A stretch of DNA of 61,556 nucleotides, taken from Betaproteobacteria bacterium (lineage in GTDB: Bacteria > Pseudomonadota > Gammaproteobacteria > Burkholderiales > Burkholderiaceae_C). The notes under the pieces were generated by a model that saw only the letters and a list, made by a program, of their open reading frames with translations, was not told the origin of the DNA and made no database searches. Position 1 is the first letter of the stretch, and each line of letters opens with the position of its first letter. The DNA is taken from the NCBI GenBank assembly GCA_013289985.1, contig JABCYW010000019.1, positions 1 through 61,556 of the forward strand, written 5' to 3'. Both the position numbers and the translations under genes were made by a program. Of this stretch, positions 9,114 through 19,694 are shown in pieces.

Positions 9114-9901
9114 TCATGCGCGCGCCGAGAGAAACGATTCGACCGCGCCGATGACGGCCCGAGGCTGGTCGCGATGCGGCGAATGGCCGCACGCGGGCAG
9201 CTTCACGAGCCGCGTTCCCGTCACGCGATCCGCGATGCCGTCGATCTGCGCCAGGGTGCCGTACTGGTCATCGACGCCCTGGATCGCCAGCACGCGGCAG
9301 CGGATCGCGGGCAGCAGATCCACGATCGTCCATGGGATGAACTCGGGCGACAGCCAGATATCGTTCCAGCCCCGGAAGGCCGAATCGACATCCTGGTGAT
9401 AGCGGGCGAGCTTGTCGCGCAGGTCGGTGGTCTCGTAGGCGGTGCGCGCCGCGCGGATGCTGCGCAGGCCGGATTCCTCGACCAGGATGTGCGGTGCCAT
9501 CACGATCGCGGCGGCGACGCGATCCGGGAACCTCGCCGCGTGGATCAGTGCGATGGAGCCGCCGTCGCTGTGGCCGAACAGGACGATCGGCCGTCGAATT
9601 TCCAGCGCTTCGAGCAGCTTCGGCAGCACGCTCGCCGCCTGCACGTGCATGAAGTCGATGCCCCAGTGTTCATCCGCCGGCCTCGGCGTCGAGGCGCCGT
9701 AGCCCGGCCGCGAATAGACGAGGCCGCGCCGTCCGATCGCGTCGCACAGGCGCGCCGGAAAGTCCTTCCACATCGCCACCGAGCCGAGCCCTTCGTGCAG
9801 GAACACGACGACCGGCAACGCCGGGTCGGTCTCCGGCGGGCCGACCCACGCGATCTCGACATCGAAGCGGCGCCCCTCCACCTCGACAGAAACCAGACGG
9901 G

Positions 9902-9905
<4 letters not shown>
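9114..9905 (-). CDS. alpha/beta-hydrolase of the benzoate cluster
   Basis: This 263-residue cytoplasmic hydrolase has the oxyanion-region motif VVFLHEGLGSVAMW, the nucleophile elbow GHSDGGS (Ser about 104), an acid in the QGVDDQYG region and the catalytic His in ACGHSPHRDQP. The frame is open far upstream, but ATG 9905 overlaps the stop of the benzoate-CoA ligase gene (ATGA), so the two are translationally coupled. The physiological substrate is not shown. Position implies a thioester or ring-cleavage product of the benzoyl-CoA pathway, or release of a toxic CoA ester. Proteins of this type recur beside box genes in other betaproteobacteria. Confidence 0.85.
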
Positions 9906-11503
<1,598 letters not shown>

Positions 11504-11579
11504 TGTCTTGTCTCCTTCAAACCGGTGACCGGATCGCCGGCTCCGGAGCGATGACTCCTGAGGAGTTCGGGCATGGTGA

Positions 11580-12077
11580 TCAGCGAGTGAACTCGATCGC
11601 GCCTTCGGGCAGCAGGTACAGCACGAGGGCCCGGCCGCCCGTCACCGTCGGGCGGTGTGCGCTGCCCGGGCCATAGACCTTCCAGCCGGCCGCCTGGCCG
11701 TCGAAGCGGGCATCGCCGCCCGCCTCGACGCCGTCGGGCCCGGCCAGCGGCATCACCAGGTCGATCTCGCCGTTCGGATGCACATGGTGGGGGCCGGCGA
11801 TGTCGGCCATGTCGACGACGTCGACCGAGAAGCCGTGCGTGGCGGCGGCCGCCTTCAGCACCCGGCCGTAGCGGATCCCGCCGCCTTCGCGCTGGCACAT
11901 CCAGCCTTCGGCGACGCCGTCCCGGCAGGCTTCGGCCAACGATTCGTAGTCGACACTGCCGGGCCCGCAGCGCTGGTTGAGCTCGACGGCCAGCGCGTCG
12001 TCCAGCGGCCGGCCCGCCAGGGTCGCGGTCAGCCGGGCCACCCGATCGACGAACGTTTCCTGCAAGCTCTTGCTCAT
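11580..12077 (-). CDS. DUF4863 family protein (4-hydroxylaminobenzoate lyase-like)
   Basis: This 165-residue soluble protein has a helical N-terminal half and a cupin-like C-terminal half with a metal-ligand-like patch (AGPHHVHPNGEIDLVMPL). The family is DUF4863. From memory, its characterised relative is the 4-hydroxylaminobenzoate lyase of nitrobenzoate catabolism (PnbB). The ATG at 12077 (MSKSLQETF) is chosen over an in-frame ATG 81 bp upstream because it begins the conserved part and has GGGAA before it. It is the first gene of the minus-strand arm, 76 bp ahead of the CoA ligase gene and divergent from boxR. No nitro- or hydroxylamino-aromatic gene is nearby, so its role in benzoate metabolism is unclear. 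Confidence 0.8.
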   Translation of the reverse strand: MSKSLQETFVDRVARLTATLAGRPLDDALAVELNQRCGPGSVDYESLAEACRDGVAEGWMCQREGGGIRYGRVLKAAAATHGFSVDVVDMADIAGPHHVHPNGEIDLVMPLAGPDGVEAGGDARFDGQAAGWKVYGPGSAHRPTVTGGRALVLYLLPEGAIEFTR

Positions 12078-12206
12078 GATCAAATTCCCGGCTTGGCGGC
12101 CTGTGGTAATAAACTGCATGAAACAAAGGTACCGCCTCCGCCATCCGTCGTCAAGCACTATAATGCATCATTCGGGTCTTTCCCAGAACCCGCCAGCCGC
12201 GAATCC
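12078..12206. promoter_or_regulatory. divergent boxR / DUF4863 promoter region with TGCA elements
   Basis: A perfect TATAAT (12159-12164) precedes boxR by about 43 bp and runs straight into TGCAT (12164-12168), giving ATAATGCATCAT. This resembles the half-sites upstream of boxC. A second TGCAT lies at 12115-12119, near the likely minus-strand promoter. TGCA repeats are the described recognition element of BoxR, so autoregulation and joint control of both arms is likely. Confidence 0.65.
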
Positions 12207-13127
12207 ATGATGGAACGCAACGAATCCGAGATCACCGCCGTCCAGTCGACCGAGGCCGTGCGCGAGACGGAACGCGACCCGTTCCTGGTCGCGCTGGGCG
12301 AACGCGTGCGCGGCCTGCGCGCCCGCAAGGGCATGGCGCGGCGGGCGCTGGCGATCGCGTCGGATGTCTCCGAGCGCCATCTCGCCAACCTCGAGCTGGG
12401 CGTCGGCAACGCCTCCATCCTCGTGCTGCGGCAGGTCGCGCAGGCGCTCGGCTGCCAGCTCGCGGAGCTGCTGGGCGACGTGACGACGGCGACGCCCGAG
12501 TGGCTGCTGATCCGCGACCTGCTGGCCAATCGCGGCGAGGACGATCTCCGGCGCGGACGCCTGGCGCTCGCCGAGCTGTTCGGCGAGTCGGCCAAGCCCG
12601 ACGCCCGCCTCTCGCGCGTCGCGCTGATCGGACTGCGCGGCGCCGGCAAGTCCACGCTGGGCGCCCGACTGGCCGAGCGGCTCGCCGTGCCGTTCGTCGA
12701 GCTGAACCGCGAGATCGAGCGGGTGGCGGGCTGCAGCCTGAACGAGATCCACAACCTGCTCGGGCCCGCCGCCTACCGACGCTACGAGCGCCGTGCGCTG
12801 GAAGAGACGATCCAGCTCTATCCCGATGCGGTCATCGCGACGCCCGGCGGCATCGTCTCCGACCCGGCCACGTTCAACCTCCTGCTGGCGCACTGCTGGA
12901 CGGTCTGGCTCAAGGCCACGCCCGAGGAGCACATGCAGCGCGTCATCGCCCAGGGCGACCTGCGGCCCATGTCGGGCAACCGCGAGGCGATGGACGACCT
13001 CAAGCGAATCCTCGCGGGGCGGGCGGCGTTCTATGGCAAGTCCGATGCGGTGCTGGATACGAGCGGGCGCCCCGAAGACCAGGTCCTCGACGACCTGGCG
13101 ACGCTGGCCGCCGAGCGGCTCGAGTAA
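12207..13127 (+). CDS. boxR: BoxR, benzoyl-CoA-responsive transcriptional repressor
   Basis: This 306-residue regulator has an N-terminal XRE-type helix-turn-helix (about 28-88, with MARRALAIASDVSERHLANLE). It is fused to a C-terminal domain of shikimate-kinase fold with Walker A GLRGAGKST (about 142-150). That architecture is diagnostic for BoxR, which in Azoarcus and relatives represses box genes until benzoyl-CoA binds the kinase-like domain. Two adjacent ATGs (12207, 12210) are available. It faces the DUF4863-ligase-hydrolase arm and precedes boxCBA on the same strand. TGCA elements flank it on both sides. Confidence 0.94.
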   Translation: MMERNESEITAVQSTEAVRETERDPFLVALGERVRGLRARKGMARRALAIASDVSERHLANLELGVGNASILVLRQVAQALGCQLAELLGDVTTATPEWLLIRDLLANRGEDDLRRGRLALAELFGESAKPDARLSRVALIGLRGAGKSTLGARLAERLAVPFVELNREIERVAGCSLNEIHNLLGPAAYRRYERRALEETIQLYPDAVIATPGGIVSDPATFNLLLAHCWTVWLKATPEEHMQRVIAQGDLRPMSGNREAMDDLKRILAGRAAFYGKSDAVLDTSGRPEDQVLDDLATLAAERLE

Positions 13128-13251
13128 GCGCAGGCCGGGCGCCCATCGGGGCCCTGTCGCGCCCGCATCGCGACGCACGCCGCAAACCCCTCCGCGGAAC
13201 CGCGTCACCGGGCCAAAGACCCCGACACCTGCATTCTTGTTCACGCCAGGG

Positions 13252-13309
13252 TTGACGTCGCACGATGATGCATTATCATGCAGCTCATAGCGACAAGCAT
13301 GATAATGCA
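13252..13309 (+). promoter_or_regulatory. boxC promoter with a 13-bp inverted repeat (probable BoxR operator)
   Basis: TTGACG (13252-13257), a 16-bp spacer and TATCAT (13274-13279) form a sigma-70-type promoter. A perfect 13-bp inverted repeat, TGCATTATCATGC (13269-13281) and GCATGATAATGCA (13297-13309), covers the -10 and the predicted start, 45-85 bp before the boxC ATG. The arms are built from TGCA motifs. Binding here would block transcription directly. Confidence 0.75.
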
Positions 13310-13353
13310 TGTCCGCACGCCCACCTGGCCGCAGCTTCGCAGGAGACACCCCG

Positions 13354-15027
13354 ATGACCGACTCCCTTCCCACGACGCAGGATCGCGTCGACTACCGGAC
13401 CGAACCCGCCCGCTACCGCCACTGGAAGCTGAGCGTCGAAGGCGGCGTCGCCAGGCTCGCGCTGGACATCGCCGAAGACGGCGGCATTCGTCCCGGCTAC
13501 AAGCTCAAGCTCAACAGCTACGACCTCGGCGTCGACATCGAGTTTCACGACGCGCTGAATCGCATCCGGTTCGAACACCCGGAAGCACGTGCCGTCATCG
13601 TCACGAGCGCCAAGGACCGGATCTTCTGCTCGGGCGCCAACATCTTCATGCTGGGCGTCTCCACCCATGCGTGGAAGGTCAACTTCTGCAAGTTCACCAA
13701 CGAGACCCGCAACGGCATCGAGGACACCTCGCGCCACTCCGGCCTGAAGTTCATCGCCGCGGTCAACGGCGCGTGTGCCGGCGGCGGGTACGAGATGGCC
13801 CTGGCCTGCGACGAGATCGTGCTGGTGGATGACCGCTCGTCTTCGGTGTCGCTCCCCGAAGTGCCGCTGCTGGGCGTCCTGCCCGGCACCGGCGGCCTGA
13901 CGCGCGTCACCGACAAGCGCAAGGTGCGCCACGACCTGGCCGACATCTTCTGCACCAGCGTCGAAGGCGTGCGGGGCAAGCGCGCCGTCGAATGGCGCCT
14001 GGTCGATGCCACCGTCAAGCCCGCGCAATTCGGCGCCTACGTGCAGGAACGCGCCACGGCGCTCGGCACGGCCAGCACCAAGCCCGTCGGCACCAGGGGC
14101 GTCACGCTGACCCGCATCGACCGCGAAGACACGCCGGACGGCCTGCGCTACGAACACGTCACCATCGCCATCGATCGCACCAGGCGCACCGCCACGTTCA
14201 CGGTGAAGGCCCCCACCGGCAGCCAACCCGCCGACCTGGCCGGCATCGAGGCCGCAGGCGCCCACTGGTGGCCGCTGGCGATGACGCGCCAGCTCGACGA
14301 CGCCATCCTGACGCTGCGCACCAACGAGCTGGACATCGGCACCTGGCTGCTGAAGACCGAAGGCGATGCCGCGGCCGTCCTGGCCTCCGATGCGCTGCTG
14401 CTCGAGCACCAGGATCACTGGCTGGCACGCGAGACGCTGGGCGCGATGCGCCGCACGTTCGCCCGCATCGACGTGTCCTCGCGCAGCCTGTTCGCGCTGG
14501 TCGAGCCGGGCTCCTGCTTCGCCGGCTCGCTGGCGGAGCTGGCGTTCGCCGCCGATCGCACCTACATGCTCGCGCTGCCCGACGACGCCGCCCGCGCCCC
14601 GAGGCTGACGTTGGGCGAGATGAACTTCGGCGCGCTGGTCATGGTCAACGACCAGTCGCGCCTGCAGCGCCGCTTCCACGAAGAGACGGCGCCGCAGGCG
14701 GCAGCGCGCGAAGCCGTCGGCACCGCGCTCGACGCGGACCAGGCGCTCGCGCTGGGCCTCGTCACGGCCGCGCCCGACGACATCGACTGGGCCGACGAGA
14801 TCCGCATCGCGATCGAGGAGCGCGCCAGCATGTCGCCCGACGCCTTGACCGGCCTCGAGGCCAACCTGCGCTTCGCCGGCAGGGAAAACATGGCGACGCG
14901 CATCTTCGGCCGCCTCACCGCCTGGCAGAACTGGATCTTCCAGCGCCCGAACGCCGTCGGCGAAAAGGGCGCGCTCAAGGTCTACGGCAAGGGCGACAAG
15001 GCCCAGTTCGACCTGAACCGCGTCTAA
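13354..15027 (+). CDS. boxC: benzoyl-CoA-dihydrodiol lyase (ring-opening enzyme)
   Basis: This 557-residue enzyme has two crotonase-like halves and opens the ring of 2,3-epoxybenzoyl-CoA (2,3-dihydro-2,3-dihydroxybenzoyl-CoA) to 3,4-dehydroadipyl-CoA semialdehyde and formate. The first half carries the oxyanion-hole motifs [11 protein letters not shown] and [21 protein letters not shown] and the glutamates of [16 protein letters not shown]. The second half retains a weaker crotonase pattern ([22 protein letters not shown]). ATG 13354 has AGGAG 9 bp upstream; the open frame 45 bp further 5' lacks a ribosome site and would overlap the operator. It is the first gene of boxCBA, with boxB 20 bp downstream. 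Confidence 0.95.
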   Translation: MTDSLPTTQDRVDYRTEPARYRHWKLSVEGGVARLALDIAEDGGIRPGYKLKLNSYDLGVDIEFHDALNRIRFEHPEARAVIVTSAKDRIFCSGANIFMLGVSTHAWKVNFCKFTNETRNGIEDTSRHSGLKFIAAVNGACAGGGYEMALACDEIVLVDDRSSSVSLPEVPLLGVLPGTGGLTRVTDKRKVRHDLADIFCTSVEGVRGKRAVEWRLVDATVKPAQFGAYVQERATALGTASTKPVGTRGVTLTRIDREDTPDGLRYEHVTIAIDRTRRTATFTVKAPTGSQPADLAGIEAAGAHWWPLAMTRQLDDAILTLRTNELDIGTWLLKTEGDAAAVLASDALLLEHQDHWLARETLGAMRRTFARIDVSSRSLFALVEPGSCFAGSLAELAFAADRTYMLALPDDAARAPRLTLGEMNFGALVMVNDQSRLQRRFHEETAPQAAAREAVGTALDADQALALGLVTAAPDDIDWADEIRIAIEERASMSPDALTGLEANLRFAGRENMATRIFGRLTAWQNWIFQRPNAVGEKGALKVYGKGDKAQFDLNRV

Positions 15028-15047
15028 GAACTTCCTCAGGAATCCCG

Positions 15048-16475
15048 ATGACCACGATCAACTACACCGACAAGATCCCCAACAACGTCAACCTGGGCGA
15101 CGACCGCACGCTGCAGCGCGCGCTGGAACAGTGGCAGCCGAACTTCGTCAACTGGTGGGACGACGTGGGCCCCGAGGGCTCGACGGACCACGAGGTCTAC
15201 CTGCGCACGGCCACCAGCGTCGATCCGCAGGGCTGGGCCCAGTTCGGCCACGTGAAGATGCGCGACTACCGCTGGGGCATCTTCCTCAACCCGGGCGACG
15301 CCGGACGCCAGGTGCATTTCGGCGACCACGTCGGCGAAAAGGTGTGGCAGGACGTCCCGGGCGAGCACCGCGCCAACCTGCGCCGCATCATCGTCACGCA
15401 GGGCGACACCGAGCCGGCATCGGTGGAACAGCAACGCCACCTGGGGCTGACCGCGCCGTCGATGTACGACCTGCGCAACCTGTTCCAGATCAACGTGGAG
15501 GAAGGCCGCCACCTGTGGGCGATGGTCTACCTGCTGCACAAGCATTTCGGACGCGACGGCCGCGAGGAGGCGGACGCCCTGCTCGAACGCCGCTCGGGCG
15601 ACGAGAACAATCCCCGCATCCTGGGCGCGTTCAACGAACAGACGCCCGACTGGCTGGCGTTCTTCATGTTCACGTACTTCACCGATCGCGACGGCAAGTT
15701 CCAGCTGGCCGCGCTGGCCGAGAGCGCGTTCGATCCGCTGGCCCGCACGACCAAGTTCATGCTGACCGAAGAGGCGCACCACATGTTCGTGGGCGAGAGC
15801 GGCGTGTCGCGCGTGATCAGCCGCACCTGCCAGGTGATGAACGAGCTGAAGACCGACGACGCGCAGGCGTTGCGCGCCGCCGGCGTGATCGACCTGCCGA
15901 CGATCCAGCGTTACCTGAACTTCCACTACAGCGTCACCATCGACCTGTTCGGTGCCGACCAGTCCAGCAACGCCGCGACCTTCTACAGCTCGGGCCTGAA
16001 GGGGCGCTACGAGGAAGGCAAGCGCGGCGACGACCACATCCTCAAGGGGCAGACCTACCAGGTCCTCGAGGTCGTCGGCGGCCAGCTCGTGGACAAGGAA
16101 GTGCCGATGCTCAACGCGCTCAACGAGGTGCTTCGCGACGATTTCATCAAGGACTCGGTGGCTGGCGTGGAACGCTGGAACAAGGTCGTCGCCAAGGCCG
16201 GGATTCCCGTGCGCCTGACCGTGCCGCACAAGGCCTTCAACCGCAGCATCGGCGCGCTCGCGGGCATCCGCATGTCGCCGGAAGGCCGCGTCGTGGGCGA
16301 CCAGGAATGGGCCGCCAGGAAGGACACGTGGCTGCCGACCGCCGAGGACCGGGCGTTCGTCGCCTCGTTGATGGGCCGCGTCGTCGAGACCGGCAAGTTC
16401 GCCAACTGGATCGCGCCGCCCGTCATGGGCATCAATCGCCAGCCGGTGGACTTCGAGTACGTCCGTTTCAACTGA
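15048..16475 (+). CDS. boxB: benzoyl-CoA 2,3-epoxidase, oxygenase component BoxB
   Basis: This 475-residue non-haem diiron monooxygenase inserts one oxygen atom into benzoyl-CoA to give 2,3-epoxybenzoyl-CoA, using electrons from BoxA. Iron-ligand motifs are visible: [11 protein letters not shown] (E-x2-H type) and a second set in [13 protein letters not shown]. Length and start ([16 protein letters not shown]) match characterised BoxB. Ribosome site AGGAA lies 6 bp upstream. It is the middle gene of boxCBA. Confidence 0.96.
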   Translation: MTTINYTDKIPNNVNLGDDRTLQRALEQWQPNFVNWWDDVGPEGSTDHEVYLRTATSVDPQGWAQFGHVKMRDYRWGIFLNPGDAGRQVHFGDHVGEKVWQDVPGEHRANLRRIIVTQGDTEPASVEQQRHLGLTAPSMYDLRNLFQINVEEGRHLWAMVYLLHKHFGRDGREEADALLERRSGDENNPRILGAFNEQTPDWLAFFMFTYFTDRDGKFQLAALAESAFDPLARTTKFMLTEEAHHMFVGESGVSRVISRTCQVMNELKTDDAQALRAAGVIDLPTIQRYLNFHYSVTIDLFGADQSSNAATFYSSGLKGRYEEGKRGDDHILKGQTYQVLEVVGGQLVDKEVPMLNALNEVLRDDFIKDSVAGVERWNKVVAKAGIPVRLTVPHKAFNRSIGALAGIRMSPEGRVVGDQEWAARKDTWLPTAEDRAFVASLMGRVVETGKFANWIAPPVMGINRQPVDFEYVRFN

Positions 16476-16528
16476 AGAGAGCGAGATCCGGCGGCGCGCC
16501 CGCGGCGCCCGGATACCAGGAGACAAAG

Positions 16529-17815
16529 ATGGACATGGCCGTCGACGTGCCGGCGATCAGGCAGCACCTGATCGACCCCGAGATCTGCATCCGCTGCAAC
16601 ACCTGCGAGGCGACCTGCCCCGTCAACGCGATCACGCACGACGATCGCAACTACGTCGTGCGGGCCGACGTCTGCAACGGCTGCATGGCCTGCATCTCGC
16701 CCTGCCCCACGGGCTCGATCGACAACTGGCGCGTGATGCCCGCGACGCGCGCCTACTCGATCGAGGAACAACTGGCCTGGGACGAACTGCCCGCCGAGCT
16801 GACGTCGGGCCAGCTGGCCGCGGCCGGCGTCGCCGAGGGAACCGAACCCGGCGGTGCCGCGGCGGAAGCGGCTGCCGTGGCGACGCTCCAGTCCGCCATT
16901 TCCGGCGAACAGGTCTTCGACTCGGCCGTCTGCGGCGCGACGACGCCGCCGTGGTCGGCCGCGCATGCCTACACCAACCTCTACGGTCCGAGGCAGCCGA
17001 CGTCCGCCACGGTCGTGGGCAACTTCAACTGCACCGAGGCCGGGTACGAGAACGAGACCCATCACGTGGTGCTCGACTTCGGCGCCATGCCGTTCCCGGT
17101 CCTCGAGGGCCAGTCCATCGGCATCGTTCCGCCAGGCGTCGACGCGAACGGTCGCGCGCACGTGGCGCGCCAGTATTCGATCGCCAGCGCGCGCAACGGC
17201 GAGCGTCCCGGGTACAACAACCTTTCGCTGACGGTGAAGCGCGTGACGCGGGATCACGCCGGCAAGCCGGTGCGTGGCGCGGCGTCGAACTACATCTGCG
17301 ACCTGAAGGTGGGCGACATCGTGCAGGTGATCGGGCCGTTCGGCACGTCGTTCCTGATGCCCAACCATCCGAAGTCCAACATCCTGATGATCTGCACGGG
17401 AACCGGCAGCGCGCCGATGCGGGCGATGACCGAATGGCGCCGCCGGCTTCGCAGGACAGGCAAGTTCGAAGGCGGCAAGCTGTCGCTCTTCTTCGGCGCG
17501 CGCACCCGGCAGGAGCTGCCCTACTTCGGCCCGCTTCAAAGCCTGCCCAAGGACTTCATCGACATCAACCTGGCGTTCCCGCGCACGCCGGGCCAGCCCC
17601 GCCGCTACGTGCAGGACCTGATGCGCGAGCGCGCCATGGACGTGGCCGGGCTGCTCAAGGATCCGCACACCTTCATCTACGTCTGCGGGCTCAAGAGCAT
17701 GGAGGAAGGCGTCGTTCTCGCGTTGCGGGACATCGCGGAAGGGGCCGGGTTGCCCTGGGACACGCTGGGCGCCGCGCTCAAGCGCGAGGGCCGCCTTCAC
17801 CTGGAGACCTACTGA
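16529..17815 (+). CDS. boxA: benzoyl-CoA 2,3-epoxidase, reductase component BoxA
   Basis: This 428-residue iron-sulfur flavoprotein transfers electrons from NADPH to BoxB. Two bacterial-ferredoxin [4Fe-4S] motifs lie near the N-terminus ([16 protein letters not shown] and [15 protein letters not shown]). A roughly 90-residue Ala/Glu-rich linker follows, then a ferredoxin-NADP-reductase module with the flavin motif [15 protein letters not shown] and the NADP-binding [12 protein letters not shown]. The aromatic C-terminus (LHLETY) is typical of plant-type FNR folds. ATG 16529 has AGGAGA 7 bp upstream. It ends 31 bp before the convergent aldehyde dehydrogenase gene; no box semialdehyde dehydrogenase follows. 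Confidence 0.95.
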   Translation: MDMAVDVPAIRQHLIDPEICIRCNTCEATCPVNAITHDDRNYVVRADVCNGCMACISPCPTGSIDNWRVMPATRAYSIEEQLAWDELPAELTSGQLAAAGVAEGTEPGGAAAEAAAVATLQSAISGEQVFDSAVCGATTPPWSAAHAYTNLYGPRQPTSATVVGNFNCTEAGYENETHHVVLDFGAMPFPVLEGQSIGIVPPGVDANGRAHVARQYSIASARNGERPGYNNLSLTVKRVTRDHAGKPVRGAASNYICDLKVGDIVQVIGPFGTSFLMPNHPKSNILMICTGTGSAPMRAMTEWRRRLRRTGKFEGGKLSLFFGARTRQELPYFGPLQSLPKDFIDINLAFPRTPGQPRRYVQDLMRERAMDVAGLLKDPHTFIYVCGLKSMEEGVVLALRDIAEGAGLPWDTLGAALKREGRLHLETY

Positions 17816-17846
17816 CCAGGGGCGTCGTGGGTGCGGGCAGCGCCAT

Positions 17847-19328
17847 TCAGCGCCGGTACCAGCCCACCGGCCCCGGGTTCAGGTTGATGTTGACCTGCTT
17901 GACCTGCTGGTACTCCAGCATCCCGTTGACGCCCAGGTCGCGCCCGTAGCCGCTCATCTTGTAGCCGCCCCAGGGCGCCTCGTTGAAGGTCGGGTTGTAG
18001 CAGTTGATCCAGGTGACGCCGGCGCGGATCTCCTTCATCACGCGCAGGGCGCGGGCGCCGTCGCTGGTGAAGACGCCGCCGGCCAGGCCGTAGGGCGTGT
18101 CGTTGGCCATCGCGACGGCCTCGGCTTCGGTCCTGAAGGTCTGCACGGCCACCACCGGCCCGAACACCTCCTCGCGCACGATGTTCATGTCGCGCGTGCA
18201 CTGGTCGAAGATCGTGGGCCGCACGAAGAAGCCCCTGGCGCATTCGCCCGCCGTGTAGCGCTCGCCGCCGCACACGAGTCGCGCGCCCTGCGCCTTGGCG
18301 CGTTCGATGTGGCCGAGGATCTTGTCCAGCTGGGCCTGCGACACGATGGCCCCCATGTCGGGATCCTGCGCCGGGTCGCCGAGGGTCATCGCGTTGGCGC
18401 GCTCCGCGAGCCGCGCGACGAACCTGTCCTTCAGGCTTTCCTCGATCAGGATGCGCGAGCCGGCGGAGCACACCTCGCCCTGGTTGAAGAACACGCCGAT
18501 CATGGCCCACTCCACCGCGCCCTCGAGGTCGGCGTCGGCGAAGATCACGTTGGGCGACTTGCCGCCCAGCTCCAGGCCCACCTTCTTGAGGTTGCCCACG
18601 GCGGCGCTCGCGATGACCTGGCCGGTGCGCGTGCTGCCGGTGAACGTGATCATGTCGACGTCGTGGCTCAGCGCCAGTTCGTGGCCGGCGTTGGGGCCGG
18701 TACCCAGCACCAGGTTGGCGGTGCCGGCGGGCAGGCCCACCTCGTCGAAGATCCTGAACAGCTCCACCGCCGACAGCGGCGTGAGCTCGCTGGGCTTGAA
18801 CACGACGCAGTTGCCGGCGGCCAGCGCGGGCGCGAGCTTCCAGGTGGCCATCAGCAGCGGGTAGTTCCACGGCGTCACCAGCGCGCACACGCCCACGGGC
18901 TCGTGCATCGCGTACGAATGCATCGCGCCGAAGCCGTCGCCGACCTCGTAGACGCCGCCCTGCGGCTTCGTGATCAGCCCGGCGTAGTAGCGAAAGCACG
19001 CCACCGCGTCCTCGACGTCGGCACGCGCCTCGCGCAGCGGCTTGCCGTTGTCGCGCATGTCGATCAGCGCCAGCTCCTCGGTGCGCGCCTTGATGCGGTC
19101 GGCGACGGCCAGCAGCATGTCGGCGCGGCGCGGGCCGCTCATGCGGCGCCACTCGCCCTTGCCGTAGAACGCCTCCTTGGCGGCGGCGATGGCCAGGCGG
19201 CTGTCCTCGGCCTGGCTGTCGGTGACGAGGGCGATCACTTCGCCGTTGGCCGGGTTGACGACCTCGCGCGTGGCGCCGCCGAGGGCGGGTTGCCATCGGC
19301 CATTGATGTAGTTCGGGCGGATGTCCAT
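17847..19328 (-). CDS. aldehyde dehydrogenase, betaine/aminobutyraldehyde type
   Basis: This 493-residue NAD(P)-dependent enzyme oxidises an aldehyde to its acid. Catalytic Glu is in LELGGKSPNV and catalytic Cys in NQGEVCSAGSR; the cofactor motifs FTGSTRTGQ and TPWNYPL are intact. It resembles the PuuC/BetB branch rather than the fused box semialdehyde dehydrogenase. It is last in a minus-strand operon behind a cupin, an FAD amine oxidoreductase and a transaminase, so it probably oxidises an amino-aldehyde released by those enzymes. The start MDIRPNYING is the usual one for the family. Confidence 0.9.
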   Translation of the reverse strand: MDIRPNYINGRWQPALGGATREVVNPANGEVIALVTDSQAEDSRLAIAAAKEAFYGKGEWRRMSGPRRADMLLAVADRIKARTEELALIDMRDNGKPLREARADVEDAVACFRYYAGLITKPQGGVYEVGDGFGAMHSYAMHEPVGVCALVTPWNYPLLMATWKLAPALAAGNCVVFKPSELTPLSAVELFRIFDEVGLPAGTANLVLGTGPNAGHELALSHDVDMITFTGSTRTGQVIASAAVGNLKKVGLELGGKSPNVIFADADLEGAVEWAMIGVFFNQGEVCSAGSRILIEESLKDRFVARLAERANAMTLGDPAQDPDMGAIVSQAQLDKILGHIERAKAQGARLVCGGERYTAGECARGFFVRPTIFDQCTRDMNIVREEVFGPVVAVQTFRTEAEAVAMANDTPYGLAGGVFTSDGARALRVMKEIRAGVTWINCYNPTFNEAPWGGYKMSGYGRDLGVNGMLEYQQVKQVNINLNPGPVGWYRR

Positions 19329-19341
19329 GGCAGCGAGTTTC

Positions 19342-19689
19342 TCAGAGGAGGATGTAGATCTTGCGCAGCGTCTCGGTGACGGCCCACGTGGTGGCGGTGC
19401 CGGCGGCCAGGCGCCCCACCGTGCCGGCGCTCAGCTGCAGGCTGGGCGTGCCGTCGTCGAAGGCCACCGTGGCGGCGCCGGACAGGACGACGAAGACCTC
19501 GTCGGCCTCGACGTCGGTGCTGGTACCCGGCGAATGCTCCCACACGCCGATGCGGTGGTCGCCGAGCATGCCGAGTTCGGCGCTGCCGACGCGCGGCGCG
19601 CCGGCGACGACCTGCGCGGCCGGGAGGTCGCTGTATTCGAGCGGGACGGCCGCCGCGGCGACGCATTGGTTGGCGAGGAGAAGTGTCAT
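19342..19689 (-). CDS. small cupin-domain protein
   Basis: This 115-residue single-domain cupin has the pattern IGVWEHSPGTSTDVEADEVFVVLSGAATV followed by LSAGTVGRLAAGTATTWAV. It resembles the small cupins paired with FAD amine oxidases (DUF861-like). The usual first-motif histidines are poorly kept (one His in WEHSPG), so metal binding is doubtful. ATG 19689 lies 5 bp after the oxidoreductase stop, and the gene ends 13 bp before the dehydrogenase start. It may bind or stabilise a pathway intermediate. Confidence 0.8.
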   Translation of the reverse strand: MTLLLANQCVAAAAVPLEYSDLPAAQVVAGAPRVGSAELGMLGDHRIGVWEHSPGTSTDVEADEVFVVLSGAATVAFDDGTPSLQLSAGTVGRLAAGTATTWAVTETLRKIYILL

Positions 19690-19694
19690 GGCGT

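Noticed and set aside
13992-15047. N-terminal extension of the boxB frame and similar extensions upstream of boxA, boxR and the pump gene
   Set aside because: These segments are Arg/Pro/His-rich shadows of the preceding genes; internal ATG or GTG starts with ribosome sites match family N-termini.
17847-19328. Aldehyde dehydrogenase as the box-pathway semialdehyde dehydrogenase
   Set aside because: It is on the opposite strand, belongs to the amine operon and has the PuuC/BetB-type sequence rather than the box/PaaZ-like type.
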